A DNA stretch of 64,000 bases from Parascedosporium putredinis (Eukaryota; Ascomycota; Sordariomycetes; Microascales; Microascaceae), in NCBI GenBank assembly GCA_949357655.1, contig CASHTG010000016.1, positions 2,046,001-2,110,000 on the forward strand, written 5' to 3'. Shown piece by piece: positions 13,201 to 28,300 of the stretch. A model generated the notes under the pieces. That model worked only from the letters and a program-made list of their open reading frames with translations. It was not told where the DNA came from and ran no database searches. Numbering within the stretch: position 1 is the stretch's first letter; each line of letters begins with the position of its first letter. Position numbers and translations under genes: made by a program.

Positions 13201-16200
13201 TCGTGCCAAAGACGTAATAGCGGCCAAGAGATCGCCGGGACCTTTTCTTTTCCCCTTTTCAACACGTCTGCGATGCTGCAGGTAAGCTAGAGGCGCAGAA
13301 GAGCGGCATTGGTCTTACACCCATCATGTCCAATTTTCATGTTTTAGGGCCCTTTCCCATCTCCTCGTGGTATTTCATGGATGCAAGCTCGTCAGGCGTT
13401 TCAAGCACAGGGCCTAGACTTTGCCCAGGACGAAAAGCAAGGTCCGGGAGGCAAGGAAAGGAGAGCTAAATCAAAGGCAGAGGAAGAAAAAGAAAAGCCA
13501 GGATATGCTTCCAATCTAGCCGAATCTTTGCTTGCCATGCAGAAGACAGCATCGCCTTTTTCTTTCCTTCTTTTGTTTCAATTATTCCTATTTCTTCTTT
13601 GTTCTGATCTCCTCGTTTGTCGCTTCCATCATCTCCACACTAACCGGCCTCCGCCTACATGTAGAGCAAAGACATTTTGTTTGAGCTTAGATGGTCCGTC
13701 AAAAAGTAAAACAACGGAGAAGAAAAGATGCACGCAAACAAAAAAGTGTCGATCCTTCATCCCATCATCCGCCCGCCGCTCTTTAGTTTTGCTCCTCGCG
13801 CACCACTCACATCCCTCCCTCCCACGCGCTCCTCCGCCCCATCGCAAGAGCTTTCTTGGAGCTTTCATCCCTGTCTCTCTTCCCCGGCTGCACTACTACC
13901 GGGCGGTCTCCTGCATGCGCGTTCCTGGTGCTTGATCGCGCACGTTTTCCCACATGTTGACAACCCAGACTTTTTTCCTTTTTGGTGTTTCTTCTTCTTT
14001 GCGGTGGGTTCTTTCACATGTCACAATTGGGAAAAGGAAGAAAAAAAAAAAAAAAAGGAGACAAGGGAGGGAGGGGTGGAATGAAGGCTTTGTGGAAGCT
14101 ATCCCGTCCTCGCCAAGGGCGAGCATTGTCATTTTTACACTCGTAGACATCAATACCAGCGAGTGTCGATCAGCGGTCAAGATTGGCGAGAGAATCAAAA
14201 GATTTTCAAGATTGAAACTACATGTAGTCACTCGCGCGAGTCGAAACAATGAGAAGCTGCGCTTGAAGGACCCCTTCGGCAGTCTTACGCATCAGCCTAT
14301 GCACGTATGCACACGAAACAATTTGTTTGTCCGCCTTCGACTTCCGCTCCGCATCGCAGCCCAAGCCTCACAGTTGGGCTTGTCCGACTTTCCCAAAGGG
14401 AAAGATTGAAAGAAAGGGTCTTTGCGGATGGAAATCCCCGACACCAACGTGACGCAACATGGGGTTCTCAATTATAGATCGCACAGGGTCACCGTAGACA
14501 TTGGGTAGCCATGCTGAAAGACATCCGTGCTACTACAAACCAACAAAATGAAGGTCAAGATGGAGTGAAGGAGGGAAAGAGTGGGAAAAGAAAGTCGATC
14601 GTGTGCAAGCTTTCGATCTCGAGTCGATGCATCTTTGGACACACAGCGGCAGCTGTAACCCTCGACAGCCCCAAGATTCTTCTGGAGCCACCAACTCAAA
14701 TCGATATGTATCAAGCATAGCTCTACACCCTCATCCATCCCAAAGTGGGCCGATATTCTTCTTCTTCGCCGTCTATGAGGTGGTGAACTTCTGGGCGGTT
14801 GGTCAAGGCACTTCCGTCCGCTGTCCTACCATGGATGACATGGGCGCCGGCATGACATGACAGCGACGTGTCGGGCCCGGCAATATTCAAACCCGCAGGC
14901 TTGACCCGGCAGTTCCTCCGAGGCATCCCGTGGGCAGTATCCGCGGAGTTTCGGTTCTCTCTCATAGGAGCCAAGGCCGTGATGGGTGAAGGAAATGCAG
15001 AAGAAGAAAAAGGAAATAGAGGAGATTGGGAGAAGGAAACTTTAGCTCACACATAGCATCCATCGCCCTAGACTAATGGCTCCAGGCGGTGCCCTCCTTG
15101 GGCTAACCCCCTTTCAGCATGTACGAAGTCGTGCAGCGCGACGACGTAAAATACAATCGCTTTCAGTTGTAAGGCTTGCCTCGAACAGTGTCGGTCCGAA
15201 GTGGTGGCTCAATCTGTTCCTCTCAACCTGCACCCTGTTTTTCAATCTTGTATGTCTGTCTAAGCAAAGGGATCACACGCATACTCCGTTCCCCTCCATC
15301 CCTCCCTCCATGTCACACAGGAAACTTCCGCCTCCCCGAGGTTCCACTACGGATGTCGGTCTTCAGAGATTTCGATATTTGGTGAAACATTTCTGTCCGG
15401 ACCCCTCTCGAACCAAAACGAGCCCAAAGCTACGGCCAACAACGGTAAAGCGGGAATCTCGTGAGCGCACGTTGCGAGTCCACAGCAACATTTGGATTAT
15501 CGGCGCACGTTATCAGGACTGCCCCCTCCCCCAATTCCTCGCTGGAAAAGCAAACTGGCAAGCCTCACGCCCCCACGTTCTCCGTTGCTGTTTAAGACGA
15601 GGCGGTGAGCAGGTATCAAAGTAGCTCCATTTCCATCACCCTTTCCACTCCCCCGCGCCTTCCACACCTTGCTTTTGAGGCTGAAATGCCACCAAATACA
15701 GGCCAGACCTGCGATTAGAGCTGCAGATAAGTATCATCGTGCATCTATGGGGTTTGCTTCCGATGACTCGCCAAGTTCGGCCTCTCTCGAGTGCGCATGA
15801 ATCATCAAATGCAAGATAGATGTCCAAGATGGGAGGGGCGCGAAGAACGGTGGGCCGTCAAGCGAGGACGCCTTCAAGATGCACTCTATCAAGATGGCAG
15901 GCTACGCCGCGAGACGTAAGAGGCCGGCCCTAGACACACTACTCTGGAGCAGAGTATAGAGCCAATCTGGGTTGTTCCGGGAAACCAACGTCACGCTAGA
16001 AATAGCCCTTGACTCTGCAAGACTCGCCATTAGGGCTGGGCCATGTGCTACCCTCACGGGAGGGTGGTGAGGTCCCAAAGGAGTACACCAGTAACCGTTT
16101 ATACCTTCCACTACCGTCCCTTTCCCAAAAAGGGACATGATCGTCGCCGTTAGGAGCCGCCTCGTGGCTGCAGACGGGTGCGTTTATACCCGGCGCTGGC

Positions 16201-16846
16201 TTGGTATTCCTAGCATTTCTCTCTGCATGGACATGCTGCCACGTCGACACATCGGCGAATCTGACGGTGGAAGAGGAAGAGCTCAGCCTACGTCAAGGCC
16301 GAGATGTTTTGCCAACGATCTCAATCTGGCATTGCCAAGGGTGGCTCAAGTTGATCTCGCTGACGCGTGTCGCGATCTTCTGGCTTCAGTCGTGGAGAAA
16401 ATGAAGAAAGGGGCGGGTTCACGCCACCACTCGCAGGGAACCACCGATGGCATCTCACAATGAAGGACGTCATGGACAGAGCCACCCGGTATCCGCTCCT
16501 AGAAAGAGGAAAGGAGCTGAGCGACGGTGCAGGATAAGATAGCGATCAGTCACTTTCTGCTGGGCAGTAAGAGAAAATGGGGGATGATAGCTAGGGAAAA
16601 AAGCAATTGGAGCGAGGCGTCCCGTTGCTACAATCCACGCAATCCATAGAGACCGACGATCGCAGCTTCACGCCCGGCTGTCTGTCGTAGGTAGGGTACG
16701 CCTTGACGTGCCCCAAGAAAGACTAAAGGAGAGGAGAAAGGAAGCCGAGCGGAACAGCACACAAGTCCGCCTTAGTGATGCTAGGAACATAGCGAGGAGA
16801 GGCACCTGTTGCTCACCGCATCTTGAACTCGCACGATGCAAAGTGT

Positions 16847-16890
16847 GTACACACACACACTCTCTCTCTCGTTCTCTCTCTGTCTCTTCC
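16847..16890. repeat. CA/CT microsatellite
   Basis: A (CA)n run passes directly into an interrupted (CT)n run. It is simple sequence in the gene-free region. Confidence 0.85.
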
Positions 16891-19103
16891 TTTAGCTAGT
16901 CGCCTCCTTTTGCATGAAAACTCAACTCTGCACTAGGAAAAAGTACCCATCCTAGTCGCTGAGAAGGTAACTCTGTTGAAGTTTCGATAGTAGTCTGCCC
17001 CAATAAGAGATGTCTTCTGTAGCGAGAGAGGATTGGAAGCTATGGCGAGGAGGAAATGCGTCGAGTGGCGAAGCGAGGCAGAATTTTAGCAATCCACATC
17101 TGACTCCTAGCAAATATCCATGGATGGATAGATCAATGATCAATAATTAGCAAAATGACTTGAAAAGTAATGGCTAATCTACGCGGCCTTATGACACTCG
17201 CCCCTGCCTGTCGGCACACCAACTAATAATACTCATACGTCGTTTGGTGTTGGAGGGTGCGCAACGTGAAACATGACAAGGAAGATGAGGGACAGAACGA
17301 AGGGGCAAGAAAAAGAAAAACCAGGGTAGAGAATCCTGCTCCAGACTGTCGGGTCGCCCCTTCCCTGGAGAAGTTTAACTTTCCACTTGGTTTCCTTTCT
17401 TCTTTTCTTTTTCGGAGCTCGTTTCTCAGATCTCATTTGCCTTTTTGTCCGAATTGGCAAGGTTCTCAGGGTTATGGTTGGCCACAGGGGGTTAACAACT
17501 TGACCGGTGTGGGACCGGTGAATTGTGGGCTTGGGGTAGCCTCTGCGCGGGGAAAAAAAAAAAAAGGGCTGTGGGCCGTGCCTGCCAAGTCTGACAGCAC
17601 CGTGGGTGGACGACACTAGACAGGGGTCAGTCACCCAAAGCTATTGATTCATCTAGTGTAGATGGTGGATGGATCAAACGAACAACAGCTCGGCTACTCG
17701 ACAGGCGTGTTCTTCCAACCCATATGACAGCGCGAACAGGTTTGCATTTTCTCAGCATCAGGTCAACAGCCCCATAATCAAGGAAGGCCCATCAGCTGAT
17801 ATTCAAGCCATTCATTTTCATCAGGACCCCTCCTTCCACATGCCGTTCCCTCCTATGCTCCGCAGCAGAGAGAGAAGGGGGTGAGGCTGCGACGTGCACA
17901 AAGGGGTTCCCCGCCCCTTGCGGCCCAACAGACGGAAAATAAGTGGCGACGTGGACGGAAACTTTCTGATATTGTTTCGTGCGGAACAAGATACCTACAA
18001 CAATGGGTGGGAGGTCATGCACATATACTAGAGGTTGTGGGCTGGTGTAAGACAAATGGCAATTGGCAATGGTAGGACGGGTATGTTGACTCGCAAAAGG
18101 ATCCCACGTGTACGCTGTCAGTTTCTCCAAGTAGTATTATGTGCAGATAGGGTGCTGGGAGTAATGATCTCGTCATCGAGGTGACAAGCGCCCTTATTTG
18201 GGAAGCGAGATGTGACAGGAAGCAACTGCGCACGTCGCTGTCCGTTGTTTACCGACCCCACCCTACACTTGAGCGAAGCCCAAGGGTCGGTGATAAGAAA
18301 CGGGAGGAAAAGAAACCCATTGAGCCTAGTGCCCTTGGAGGACATGCTAGATAGAAAGCGGAACAAGACTTGACTGACCTCTTCTGCGGTGCACTATTCG
18401 CCTTGCTTTTCTCGTTCCTTGTTTGGTTAGAGGATTACGAGGGAAACCCGAGGGGGACGTGAGAAGAGGTGGTGCCATCTCTGATAAACCGACTCTTCAC
18501 CTCTCCATCGAGAAAGCTCTGCACCGTGCCGCGAGTTACTTTTCATTGAAAGGATCCAACGAGGCTTGCGAGAGATTTGGACGGGATCGGTGTTGGCCGC
18601 CACACAGGTGTCCTTGCTTAGCTTGACCTTGAGGCACTTTGAGCTATTCCAAATGACACTTTTTGCCTCTGGTTCCTCTTCACTTCAGACTTGGAACTTG
18701 CTGCTTTCAATATATAGGAAAGTTACCGCCTAGCAAGCGGTCGTGTCTCCTTGGAACTCGATGCATGGTTGATAACCCTGTTGGAGGGTTTCGACCCTGC
18801 ACGTCGCCATCTCGAGGAGAAGGCTTAGTTTGACTACTTGGAGCCGCACCCCTTGGCGTCCAGAGCCACTAGGGAAATAAAAATAATTGGATTTCGCCCG
18901 TACTTTATCAATGGCGGTTCTGCACGGGTGCCTCTCTAGAAAATCGACATTTGCGGGCTGGCCCCACTGGCTGCGATGCATGTCCTATGCAAAGCATTAT
19001 CGGTCGGCCGTATGGAGCTGTTTACACGAAACTCTCCTCCTTCCTGCCGGATCTCGCTCAGAAGGTGTACAGGGGCGCTTAACGGCTCCATAGTATGTAA
19101 GTG

Positions 19104-19130
19104 GAGAGGGAGAGAGAGAGAGAGAGAAGG
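19104..19130. repeat. GA microsatellite
   Basis: A nearly pure (GA)n run of about 26 bases in the gene-free region. Confidence 0.85.
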
Positions 19131-20502
19131 GGAAGAGACAGCGAGAGCGGATAAGGATGAGAAACAATCTGGCGTCTTCACGACTCGTGACCTTGCCCAA
19201 GATTATACTCGCCGCCTCGGATCCGATGGCTAAATCTGCTAGTTCCCTATTTCCCTGCTTTACTGAGATGCCGCAGAGCATGACGTGACCTTCAACCGGC
19301 CAGCCGGTATGTTGATCTCGAGCGGATAATCTGGTGATCGACTAGACCCCTCATTCGCATCTACCTCTCTCTCCTCTCTCTTTCTTGTATACACCCCGCA
19401 CCCTTTCCTGGAAATTCAATCTGGTGAAAGCCGAGAGTCAGAGGGTGCAGCGAATTTTCGCCTGCCGCGCTGTAACTGGCTACAAGTTCCGAGCCTCTGG
19501 TGATGTGATGGCGGACTTTTAAGTCGCAGTACCTGTTTCTTCTGAAGAAGAAAAAGCGCGGGGCTACCGAGTTGCCAAGATCCTCACTTGATAGTTTCTT
19601 ACGACATGTATAGATGGCCGTCGCGACTCGTATTTTGCTTTGTCTCAGAGTACGAGATGAGAAAATCGTCTTCATCGTGAAGAAAAAGAGGCCGTCACTG
19701 GTGTGGCGTTATCCCATCCCTATAGGGAGCTATATTCTCCTTTGATAAAGCCGTGTGCGGCCTACAAGAGTCAGAAACATATGTCGTGCCTGTGTAAACC
19801 TTTCAACTCCCCGAATCGCGGTTTTCGTTTGTATGTAACCTATTGGCAAGTGGTACCGTGCAAATTCCCTGCAAGAGCACCCTGCATCCTGGCTGTGACG
19901 AAAAGGATGGGATGGTCAAGGCCAAGGACCATTGTTGATCGAAGAAGAGCCCAAAAGAAAACTGATAAATGACTGATTACCGAGCGTCCTTTGATCGTTT
20001 TGTCCCCTTCTCTCGCCCTCTTGCCCGACGAACAACGACGTCGTGTCACCCATTCATGCAGAGCAAAATCCCGATTGAAACCGCATTGTACAGCTGACTT
20101 GACTCTTTGCACCCTCTTCCCACGTCTCAGTGTAAACATCTTCACACTACCCTTTCGACTATTCTGTTTATAACCCAACACGGCGAGAGTGATTGACGCA
20201 GCAAGGCTGGCTGTTGGGCTTGGAGGTGGGCTTGGCAATCCCCTGCCGTGCATCACCTTTAACATCTCGTGGATCGGATTTCAACCGTTGCATCAGGTTT
20301 TCTTTCTTTTTCTTCTTCCTTCTCTTGAGAGGCTTTCTTGGAAAGCCCCCAAAGCATGGCATGAGTGTGCTTGCTACTCTAAAGGAGGGGAAGGACGTTG
20401 ATACCCTTGAAGAATCGGCGGCTCGATAGCTTATCTCCCTGGAACCCGCCGAAGAAGGGTTGCTTCATGCCCGAGGATTGAGGGGTAGTTCCTTTTGGTT
20501 CC

Positions 20503-20528
20503 TTTTTTCTTTTTTTTTTTTTTTTTTT
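20503..20528. repeat. Poly-T tract
   Basis: A run of about 25 thymines broken by a single C. It could be a nucleosome-excluding tract or simply low-complexity sequence. Confidence 0.85.
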
Positions 20529-21140
20529 CACTCCTCTTCTTCCACGAGGATATCTCCGACTATCGGGTGCCCCTCTTGCATCCTCAACACCTTGTGGAGG
20601 TGGACTTGTCTCTCTTCGCCTGTCGCACCGCTGTTTACTTGCTGAGAATGGCATTCGCATTGCGGATTGGGTGGGGATGATGATGTCAGAAGGCTCGAGC
20701 TTTGGCTCTCTTTTCCCCCAGAGGCGCTAACCCCTTCCACCCCCGGAGAAGATGAAGAATCTCCAGCAAAAACTCGGAAAGGCCGAGCAATCAGAGTTAC
20801 ATCAAATTCGTGTAAATTCGTGTGTGGGCGATAGGATGACCTAGGAGAGTTGCAAGCAGTGTTACCTGCCTCACGGAAAGGTTTGGGGTTGGTGTGAAAG
20901 CGTCCACTACTTTAGGTATTTTACCTGCCATGCCGTGATGTGATCCCGGCGCTTCGTGAATCACCTCCTCAGGAGCTACAAGAAGCAAAAGGGGGAAACT
21001 CTCATGTTTCCACGCTCTTCACCACCCTCTGGAATAAAAACTCGTTCAAAAATTGTGCGTGCTGCAACGACGCGCGAATAGGGTTTTGCGACGGCACAAC
21101 GCCAAAACAAAATCGAGCGCTCAGCTGGGCTCAACTCATG

Positions 21141-21160
21141 TCGTGTCGTGTCGTGTCGTG
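21141..21160. repeat. Pentanucleotide tandem repeat (TCGTG)4
   Basis: Four perfect copies of TCGTG in a row, preceded by a partial copy. It lies in the gene-free region. Confidence 0.85.
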
Positions 21161-22340
21161 CCACCATGACACAAAGACCCATCTCGAGGAAATCCGGGGC
21201 CCTTTCACTGGTGGGGAACGATGGGGGTCTGCGCACGGGGCACGTCTCCCCGTCGCTAAGACAAGTAAAGTTGAGGAGAACGGGAGCCGTGACAAGGACC
21301 AGGTTGTGAGAGTTAGTTTCCTTTTGGGGTCATGCCCGTACACTAATATTATCCTTCAAGTATTACACCTATTACACTGCGTTTTTAGTTGAGACACTCC
21401 CCTGCGCTACCCTACCCTGGCCGGGTGCTGCCGGTCCACGGGGCCCGGCAACAGTTCTGAGGAGATGGTACCAAGAGCATCAACTCTTACTTACACAATT
21501 GCACTAGACTTGACGTGGCTAGAGGGCAGGGGCCATGGTTTTCGTTCTCTCTTTTCTTTGGCCCACTTGATGGGGAGAGACCGGCCTTCGGAGCACAAGT
21601 ACGAAGTACCAAGATGGGCAGCGGAGGGGAGTCGCAGAGCGGGGGTGTGAAAGAGGATACTGTGAAGATCAAGCGCCGTTCGATGGCCTTTTTACCCTTG
21701 GGAGCGTGAAAGGTCGCCCACCACTCCTCGTCGATATTCGCGTGCGTGGGGTCCATCCACACCATTCAGCTGGAGAGAGACGGCGGTGGAGCTCCACAAG
21801 GAGTCCATCACTGATTCCGAAGCTCCCCCAAACCCCTTATTACGAACACCAAGACAATGTTATACCAGGTATGGATTAAGTACATCCCATCCACCCTGAA
21901 GACCACGTCTTGGATCGCCCCAGGTTTTGGATTGGGTCAAGGAGGGCTATGGCCAGCCATCCCCCCCATTGCTGTATTGGTCGTATGCAGAACGGACGAA
22001 TGAGTCTACAATGGTGCAGGTCTCGGATTTCCGACGACGATCAAGACTGGTGAGCTTCATCTCGAGTCCATAATCAGCGACTAGCACAGGCGTAGTAGGT
22101 CTTTAGTATCCCTGAGGCGACGCTTAGTGTTTGGAGCAGGTATTAGACCCCCTTCTATTGACGAGAAACGCTAAAACGGAGCCTTATTCACTGAGGCGAG
22201 GCTGGTCAGGGTTGGCATTGACAAATCTGGTCTCAAGACCTCGTTGGCTTCGAGACAGGTCAACATGAAGCTAGGCCTAGAGTAGTCTAAGAAGCGAAGA
22301 CCGTCAGTGCTATTAGACTTGAACAAACCGCTGTATCATC

Positions 22341-22348
22341 TCTCTTTC

Positions 22349-22379
<31 letters not shown>

Positions 22380-22380
22380 C
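22341..22380. repeat. T-rich pyrimidine tract
   Basis: A TTTC-type tract running into about 18 thymines. Purely simple sequence. Confidence 0.8.
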
Positions 22381-25300
22381 CTTTTCAATGCTTCTTGAAG
22401 CCCGCCCTGGCCTCTTAGCCCGGTCAGGCAACGCAGGGCGGACTGGTGCGGCGACATGCTCTCATGCCATAAAACTTCACGACTCCATCAGGATAATTTC
22501 TTTGATGATCACGACGAGTTGCACGATGAGGGGAATGTGTGAATGTCATCTTGGAACTATCCAGGACATTGGGCGCTTCACCCTGCCCACACCCCTCTCC
22601 ACCCCTCTTTTCCGTTTTCTCTTCTCTTGTCCATTCATTCCTTTTCTCTTGGCCGTCTTTCTACTTGCCGAATAGACAGTAGGCTCTCATCAAGCGATGC
22701 TCTCCTCGTCCCGAGGCCGAGGATAAACGAAGTGGCTTTTCCGGCTGAAGTGAGCGAATCGCGATCCACTGACGCGTGCCTGGGAGAAGGAGGTATCTCT
22801 TGATCCAAGGATGACAACGTCAACGAGTGCGTACCAGGCATGATGATCGACGGTGCAAACTTTTTCTTCTTCTTTTCATCCTCGTTTATTCGTCACTGGG
22901 GAGCTCTTCTTCGTTTTTCTGAAGAGGAGGGAAAAGGGGGCGGGGAGGTGGGGAGGGAAAAACAAAAAGAAAAAGAAAAAAGAAACCAATGAGCGGAGGA
23001 AAGAAGCAAAGAAAGTGGACTTGGTCTTTTTGGCTAGAAAGCTATCCATCAATAGATCCAATGGATGTATACTTTGCCTGAGCAAGTCTCTTGACGTGAA
23101 TGACTAGGGCGCGGTTCAGGAGGCAGGAACAGTGGACACCAAAGGGTCGAAAGGGCCAGGATGATCCCGCCCGCCCCTAACCGGCAGCGGGTATTCGACC
23201 CTCAACGGACCCTTCGGCGCGCCGATCCCCGTGCGGGAAGGGAAGTGGAGGCGAGGAGGGTGGAGGAGAGAGAGAGTAACGTCTGATCCGCCCATGGATC
23301 TCCAAACGCCCTTTGATGTTTCCCAACCTCGGTAGATTGCGCCATGTTTGTCCCCAGTACGAGAACTCTCTTGATTGAAAATTAAAAACAATAAAATCAA
23401 TAATGGCAGGAGGGACAGACTGGGAGAAGGGAAAAAAAAAAAAAAATAAGGCAGGAGCAAAGACGAGAGTAAACGAAATTAGGTAGGAGCCGATGTAAGT
23501 ACATCAGCGGGAAAAGTTTGGTAATACTCGATAGAGCTCTTTGCTTAATGTGGTAATGCAGCAAGTGGACTGCTGTAGGGGACGAGCAATAGATCTCGGC
23601 ACCGCTGCACCTTGTCCTCGTAACTTGTGTAATCCGAACATTTCGATAGGGCCTCGACCGAACCCCCATCTCTCTCTCACTTTCCGAGCATTTGTTCCGA
23701 TGTCCCACAAACGGGTTTATCTGATTATTTCATCCATAGTCGCTTGCCCGGCGGATCGGTCTATTTCAATATGCTGTCGACCACCGTAGGCAGTAATAGC
23801 ACCGAGAACCGGATCCAATGTTGCGAGTACAACGGGGCAGAGGAAGCGGGACTGGAATGATGCCCCTTCTCTCATCTATTTATTTATTCATTGACTACTC
23901 GCTTTTGTCACTCTGTCTCCTTTTCGTTCCTTTGGCTTCTCGGAAAGGGAGGGATCGATTTGAATTCCATTTGACATTTTGGTGGGGGTGGGGAGGAAAG
24001 AGACCCTCCGGTCTCGCCTATCGTGAGTGGCGTATTTTAACCTTCTCGCCTGCTTGGTTTTTGTACGTATTTGTTTTTTCTTTTTTCTTTTTTTTTTCCC
24101 TTCTTTTTCCAGGGTCATCCATAATATAAATATGCACAATAGAGAGAATTTTGGGTCCCCTCGGGGCCTACCGGCGGACAATTGTGTTACTCTTGTTTAT
24201 TTAAACGGGGCAACACAACCAAGGGAACGCTATGCATATATTTGATAGAAAAATTCGCCGAGATCTCCCAGGTTGATTCAACAAAACAGAACGCGACCAA
24301 CCTGCGAGCCTCTCGTTCGCACTTGCGGGCGAGGTGTATCCTTGTACATCTAGTACTTACGTCCATTTTCTCTCCTTAATCGCCCCCATTGTCGCTTTCC
24401 GCCCCTCTTGTGACCCCCTTAGTTTTCTTCTGTTATTGTCATTTTTACTGTATTATTGCCGATCTTGTCCCTTTTCTCTTCTATCGGGACAAGAAGGGGG
24501 CAAGAGTTGCAGCTTCGCAGAGAAGAAGAGGCAGGAAAGAACCAAAGGAAAGAAATGCAAAACCAAATCATAAAGGATCGAGAGATGAGCAATGGGAAGC
24601 GGATCAATTGGAGGACACGGCTGGCTATCACATTCTCTTCCGTTCTTTTCGGGCCTGGAAGAGGTTAGTCGCCGGTAGTCTGTTCTTTTACTGTTTTTTT
24701 TCTTTCTTTTTCTCCAAGATGGGCCTGGTCACGGGCATCATCCCCCTTCCACCCCCTTTAGCCTGTTGGATATGAGGGCGACGTTTTCAATCTTTTCTCT
24801 GTTTGGCTTGTCTTTTGTCCTCAGCTCCTCTCACGCCGTCCGCCCCACTCCTCCCGCAACCGGCCGCCACCAAGTGGATTCCCCACCACCACGGGGTGTG
24901 CTGGAAAAGCACAGTTTCTTGTCAATCGTCCATGCTCTTTAGCTTGGTGGTGGTACCTGTCTGAATTGAGTTTCGAACCGGGAACGAGGTGGGACGGGTT
25001 CACCAAGAGTGCCGTCCCGTTTACCATCCTTCAAAGGAGGGCAGGGAGGGAGGGAGGGCCATCGTGCGGCTTGTTCACACGGGACGAGTCTCGACCGAGA
25101 CAAGAGCGCCCTTTGCTTTGAGTGGGGGAAAGGGGATGGTGGACTGAGAGGTGGGGAGGGCTGATAGATGGGCTTTACGCCATCGTGTGAGAACGGTTGA
25201 CTCTTCCCTCGCACCTCTAGAAATGCTTCCTGCTCCCCGCTTAGTTCACACTTCGCCTTTCTTGTTTTACAGGCGTATGAAGAGGGGTCCAGAAGCTCTT

Positions 25301-28300
25301 GACAGGTAAGGAGAAGCAAGAAAAGGTGGGAAGAAAAGAAAAAAATAAACGCTAAGAGGGCAGGGGTCTGTGATGCTTCGTTGCATGTTTGCTGTATTAG
25401 TTTCGATCATTGTTTGGATGTCTTATGCGGGACTATTGTTACCGTACCATGATGTTCAAGATCCACCTAGGATTAACCAGCGTCAAGAAACCTCGCTACG
25501 AAGCATGGTCTCAGGAACAAAGTACTTTCACCACTCATGAACGTGATCTGGGGTGTAGCGTTGCATGCCGCTCGAGCTTGGCCCAGCCAGACGATGACCA
25601 GAGAGATGGAGGCGCACGGAGCAAAATCGAAATGCGGGGATGGGGGATCAGGTCAAGTTCCTCCAACGAACTAGACTAGGCCCTCTCCAACACCTTTGAT
25701 GCAGAGATCATTCATGCGAATTCTCGCCTTTTCGAGGACACCCATCTCGGTCACAAAGCCCTTGAGAGTTCCTTGAACCATGTGTCAAGGTCACGATGCC
25801 GGAGAAATGTATCCGGTCAAGGGAAACAAGACGAGACTGGGCGTCAATAGTGGCGCGATGAACGAGGAGGGAGGTGTTGAGCTGTATGGGGCTGAAGCAA
25901 GACGACAATTCATTTCGCATCACCACCCATCTTCCCCTCCTTTTTTCTTTTTCTTTCCTTTTCCTTTTCTTTCTTCGAATCTTTCCACACCCCTCTTCTC
26001 TTAGCTTTACCTTCAAGGCTTGTACCCCCTGCTTCTGCGCCCACGCTACATGATGTCGGCCTCAAGATAATGTTTACCCACCGGGACACTGACAGTGGCC
26101 TCGCGAGGGCAGGTGGGCAAGAGGCGACTAATCCGTTCCGTAAGTAAAGTCGGGCAGGGCCATTTAGCTCCACACTAGCTCATTAGAGTGGCACCGAGTG
26201 ATGAGCAACAACAAGCCATGATAAATGCTACTAAACGGCAGAGCCAGCATATATCCGTTGTACCTACACTAAAGACGCATTTCGCCGTTTTCCCCCATCT
26301 GTCCCTTTCCCCCTGGGCGCTAAGCTTCGGACTTGCTTGAATCTGACCGCGTGTATGCGTGCTCAAGACTACCGATGGTGGTTAATAGGGGTGAAATAGG
26401 AGGAAGGGAAGACGAGCACTTGGTCCGGCGTTGCATGACGTCTTAGGGCGATAAGTAGCAATGTCTTTCAATATATTGGCCCTTTTCTCGGATACTACTT
26501 CAGGTCGAGGCGCCAGCCGCCTAGAAGCCCCTAGCTGCTCAACTACGAAGTAGCTCACTCACCTTACCTCGAGCTTGAGAAAGGGGGTTGGGAAAATGCG
26601 TTATCAGCAATGAAAGATGGTGCGCGCGGTACATGGTAAGGGTGTGCCCTCCGAGCGTTTGTGTGTGGCCCCATGATGGATCAGGCCATTGGCGCCCCCA
26701 CCAATGCTACAAAACAAATCTGCTTGAAATCTGCCGGAACATCCCGCATCTTTACTAGCACTCAACGGCCTCTGCTGCTCGTTGCGATCCCCGTCTTGCT
26801 TCCTAAGGCCCGCCTCCCGTGGCTGCTGGACTAGACCGTCTCTTGGCGCGTTTGCTACCTTGCCCAACATGTTGATATCTGTGGCCGTCGGGAATCGCGT
26901 AAGAGGGATGACAGGGTGGTAGAATTGATTCGAGATAGGGGAGCAATAATTGCCCGGCCGTTGATAGATATTGTCTTCTTGTGATGACACCGAGGCGCAA
27001 CAAAAACAAGGGGTTTCCTAGAATAGATTAGGATGGAAAGATGGGTGTGAAGCACCTTCGGGTGATTTTATGCAGTTTAGATGCAGGGAACATTATCGTT
27101 AGACAAGCAGCGACTCACGCAGCCCGTTCTGGACATTGTGGCTTTTCTCCTCTGGCTCCGACCTGGGTAGCGAGTTGAGAAATGCATATCAAGCAATCCA
27201 CATTTCATGGCAGGACGTCAGGATGATATTGAAACTCGGCGAGAACCTGGTCGGTGAGACTGCGGGGACTTCCACATCTCAGGGTGTTCTTGCCTCCGGC
27301 GTATTGACAGGGCCCGTATAAGAGGGCCGAGAAGCATTGGCCAATTAATGCAAGAAGAAGGCACTCTGGGGAAAAAGTCCCACCACCAAGGTCTCCACCA
27401 CTAATTGAGATCGGGAAGGTCCCTTGCTTGCCAGCGGCCAAGACCTACAAAAAGTCTGCGGGATCATATCGGGCATCTATCAATTACGGCTTCTTGCGAA
27501 TTAAAGGGCACGATGGCCTCGATACTTGGTCCTCGTGTTCATTCCGCGTCCAAACAAGCCCTTGTGTCAAAAAGTCCGGACCGCCATTACGTCCGTACAA
27601 ACCCCGATTCATCCCCTTACCGACGAACCGAGAAACTATCGCCGGGAGGACCGAATTAGGCTCGAGCTGAGCTACGAGAGCTGCTGCCAGTCAGAGATCG
27701 GGAAAGGTTGTTGGGCAAGGGCCAAACACTTTATGGGATCCATGGGAAGGGGAACGTGTAGATCAATCTAATGCGCGTAATTTTGGGCAGGCAGAAAGGC
27801 CCGCGCAAACCAATTACTTCCACTGTAACGCTAAGACGATCAATGTTGGATCGTTTCGAGACCAAGTTGGGTCAAATGTAGCAGGCCTGGCTGGCCCGTT
27901 GTGACCTTCCTTGAGCTTGGGGAGCAGGGGAGCCTTCGCGAACGACAAAACCAGACTCCTGAGGGCAATCTACAAGTACATCAACTATTACCTACATGTA
28001 CTGACCAAATAGATCTATACCAAGGGGGCCATGGCCGGAATCGGTTAGAGACTGGTTCAAGCACAGGTTTCCAATCTACAGGTTATCAACCCAACTCTGT
28101 CCGATGGAAGGAGCATTGGTAGAAACACCAGCGAGTGTAACATTCACGCTCAGCCTGTTTCTCCACAGCCGTTCATTGGGGGAAGGACCGAGTCGAAACA
28201 CGCTGGGAAAGACAGGGATGCTGGCGAAAGTCGCTAAACTCACGCGTTCCGCCCAATTGAGCGGGTGGTGTACCAGTAACCTTCCACTTGACGCAGCGCA

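Noticed and set aside
18775..18815. T-loop-like sequence GGGTTTCGACCC
   Set aside because: Flanking bases do not form the T-stem or an acceptor stem; no A box at the expected position.
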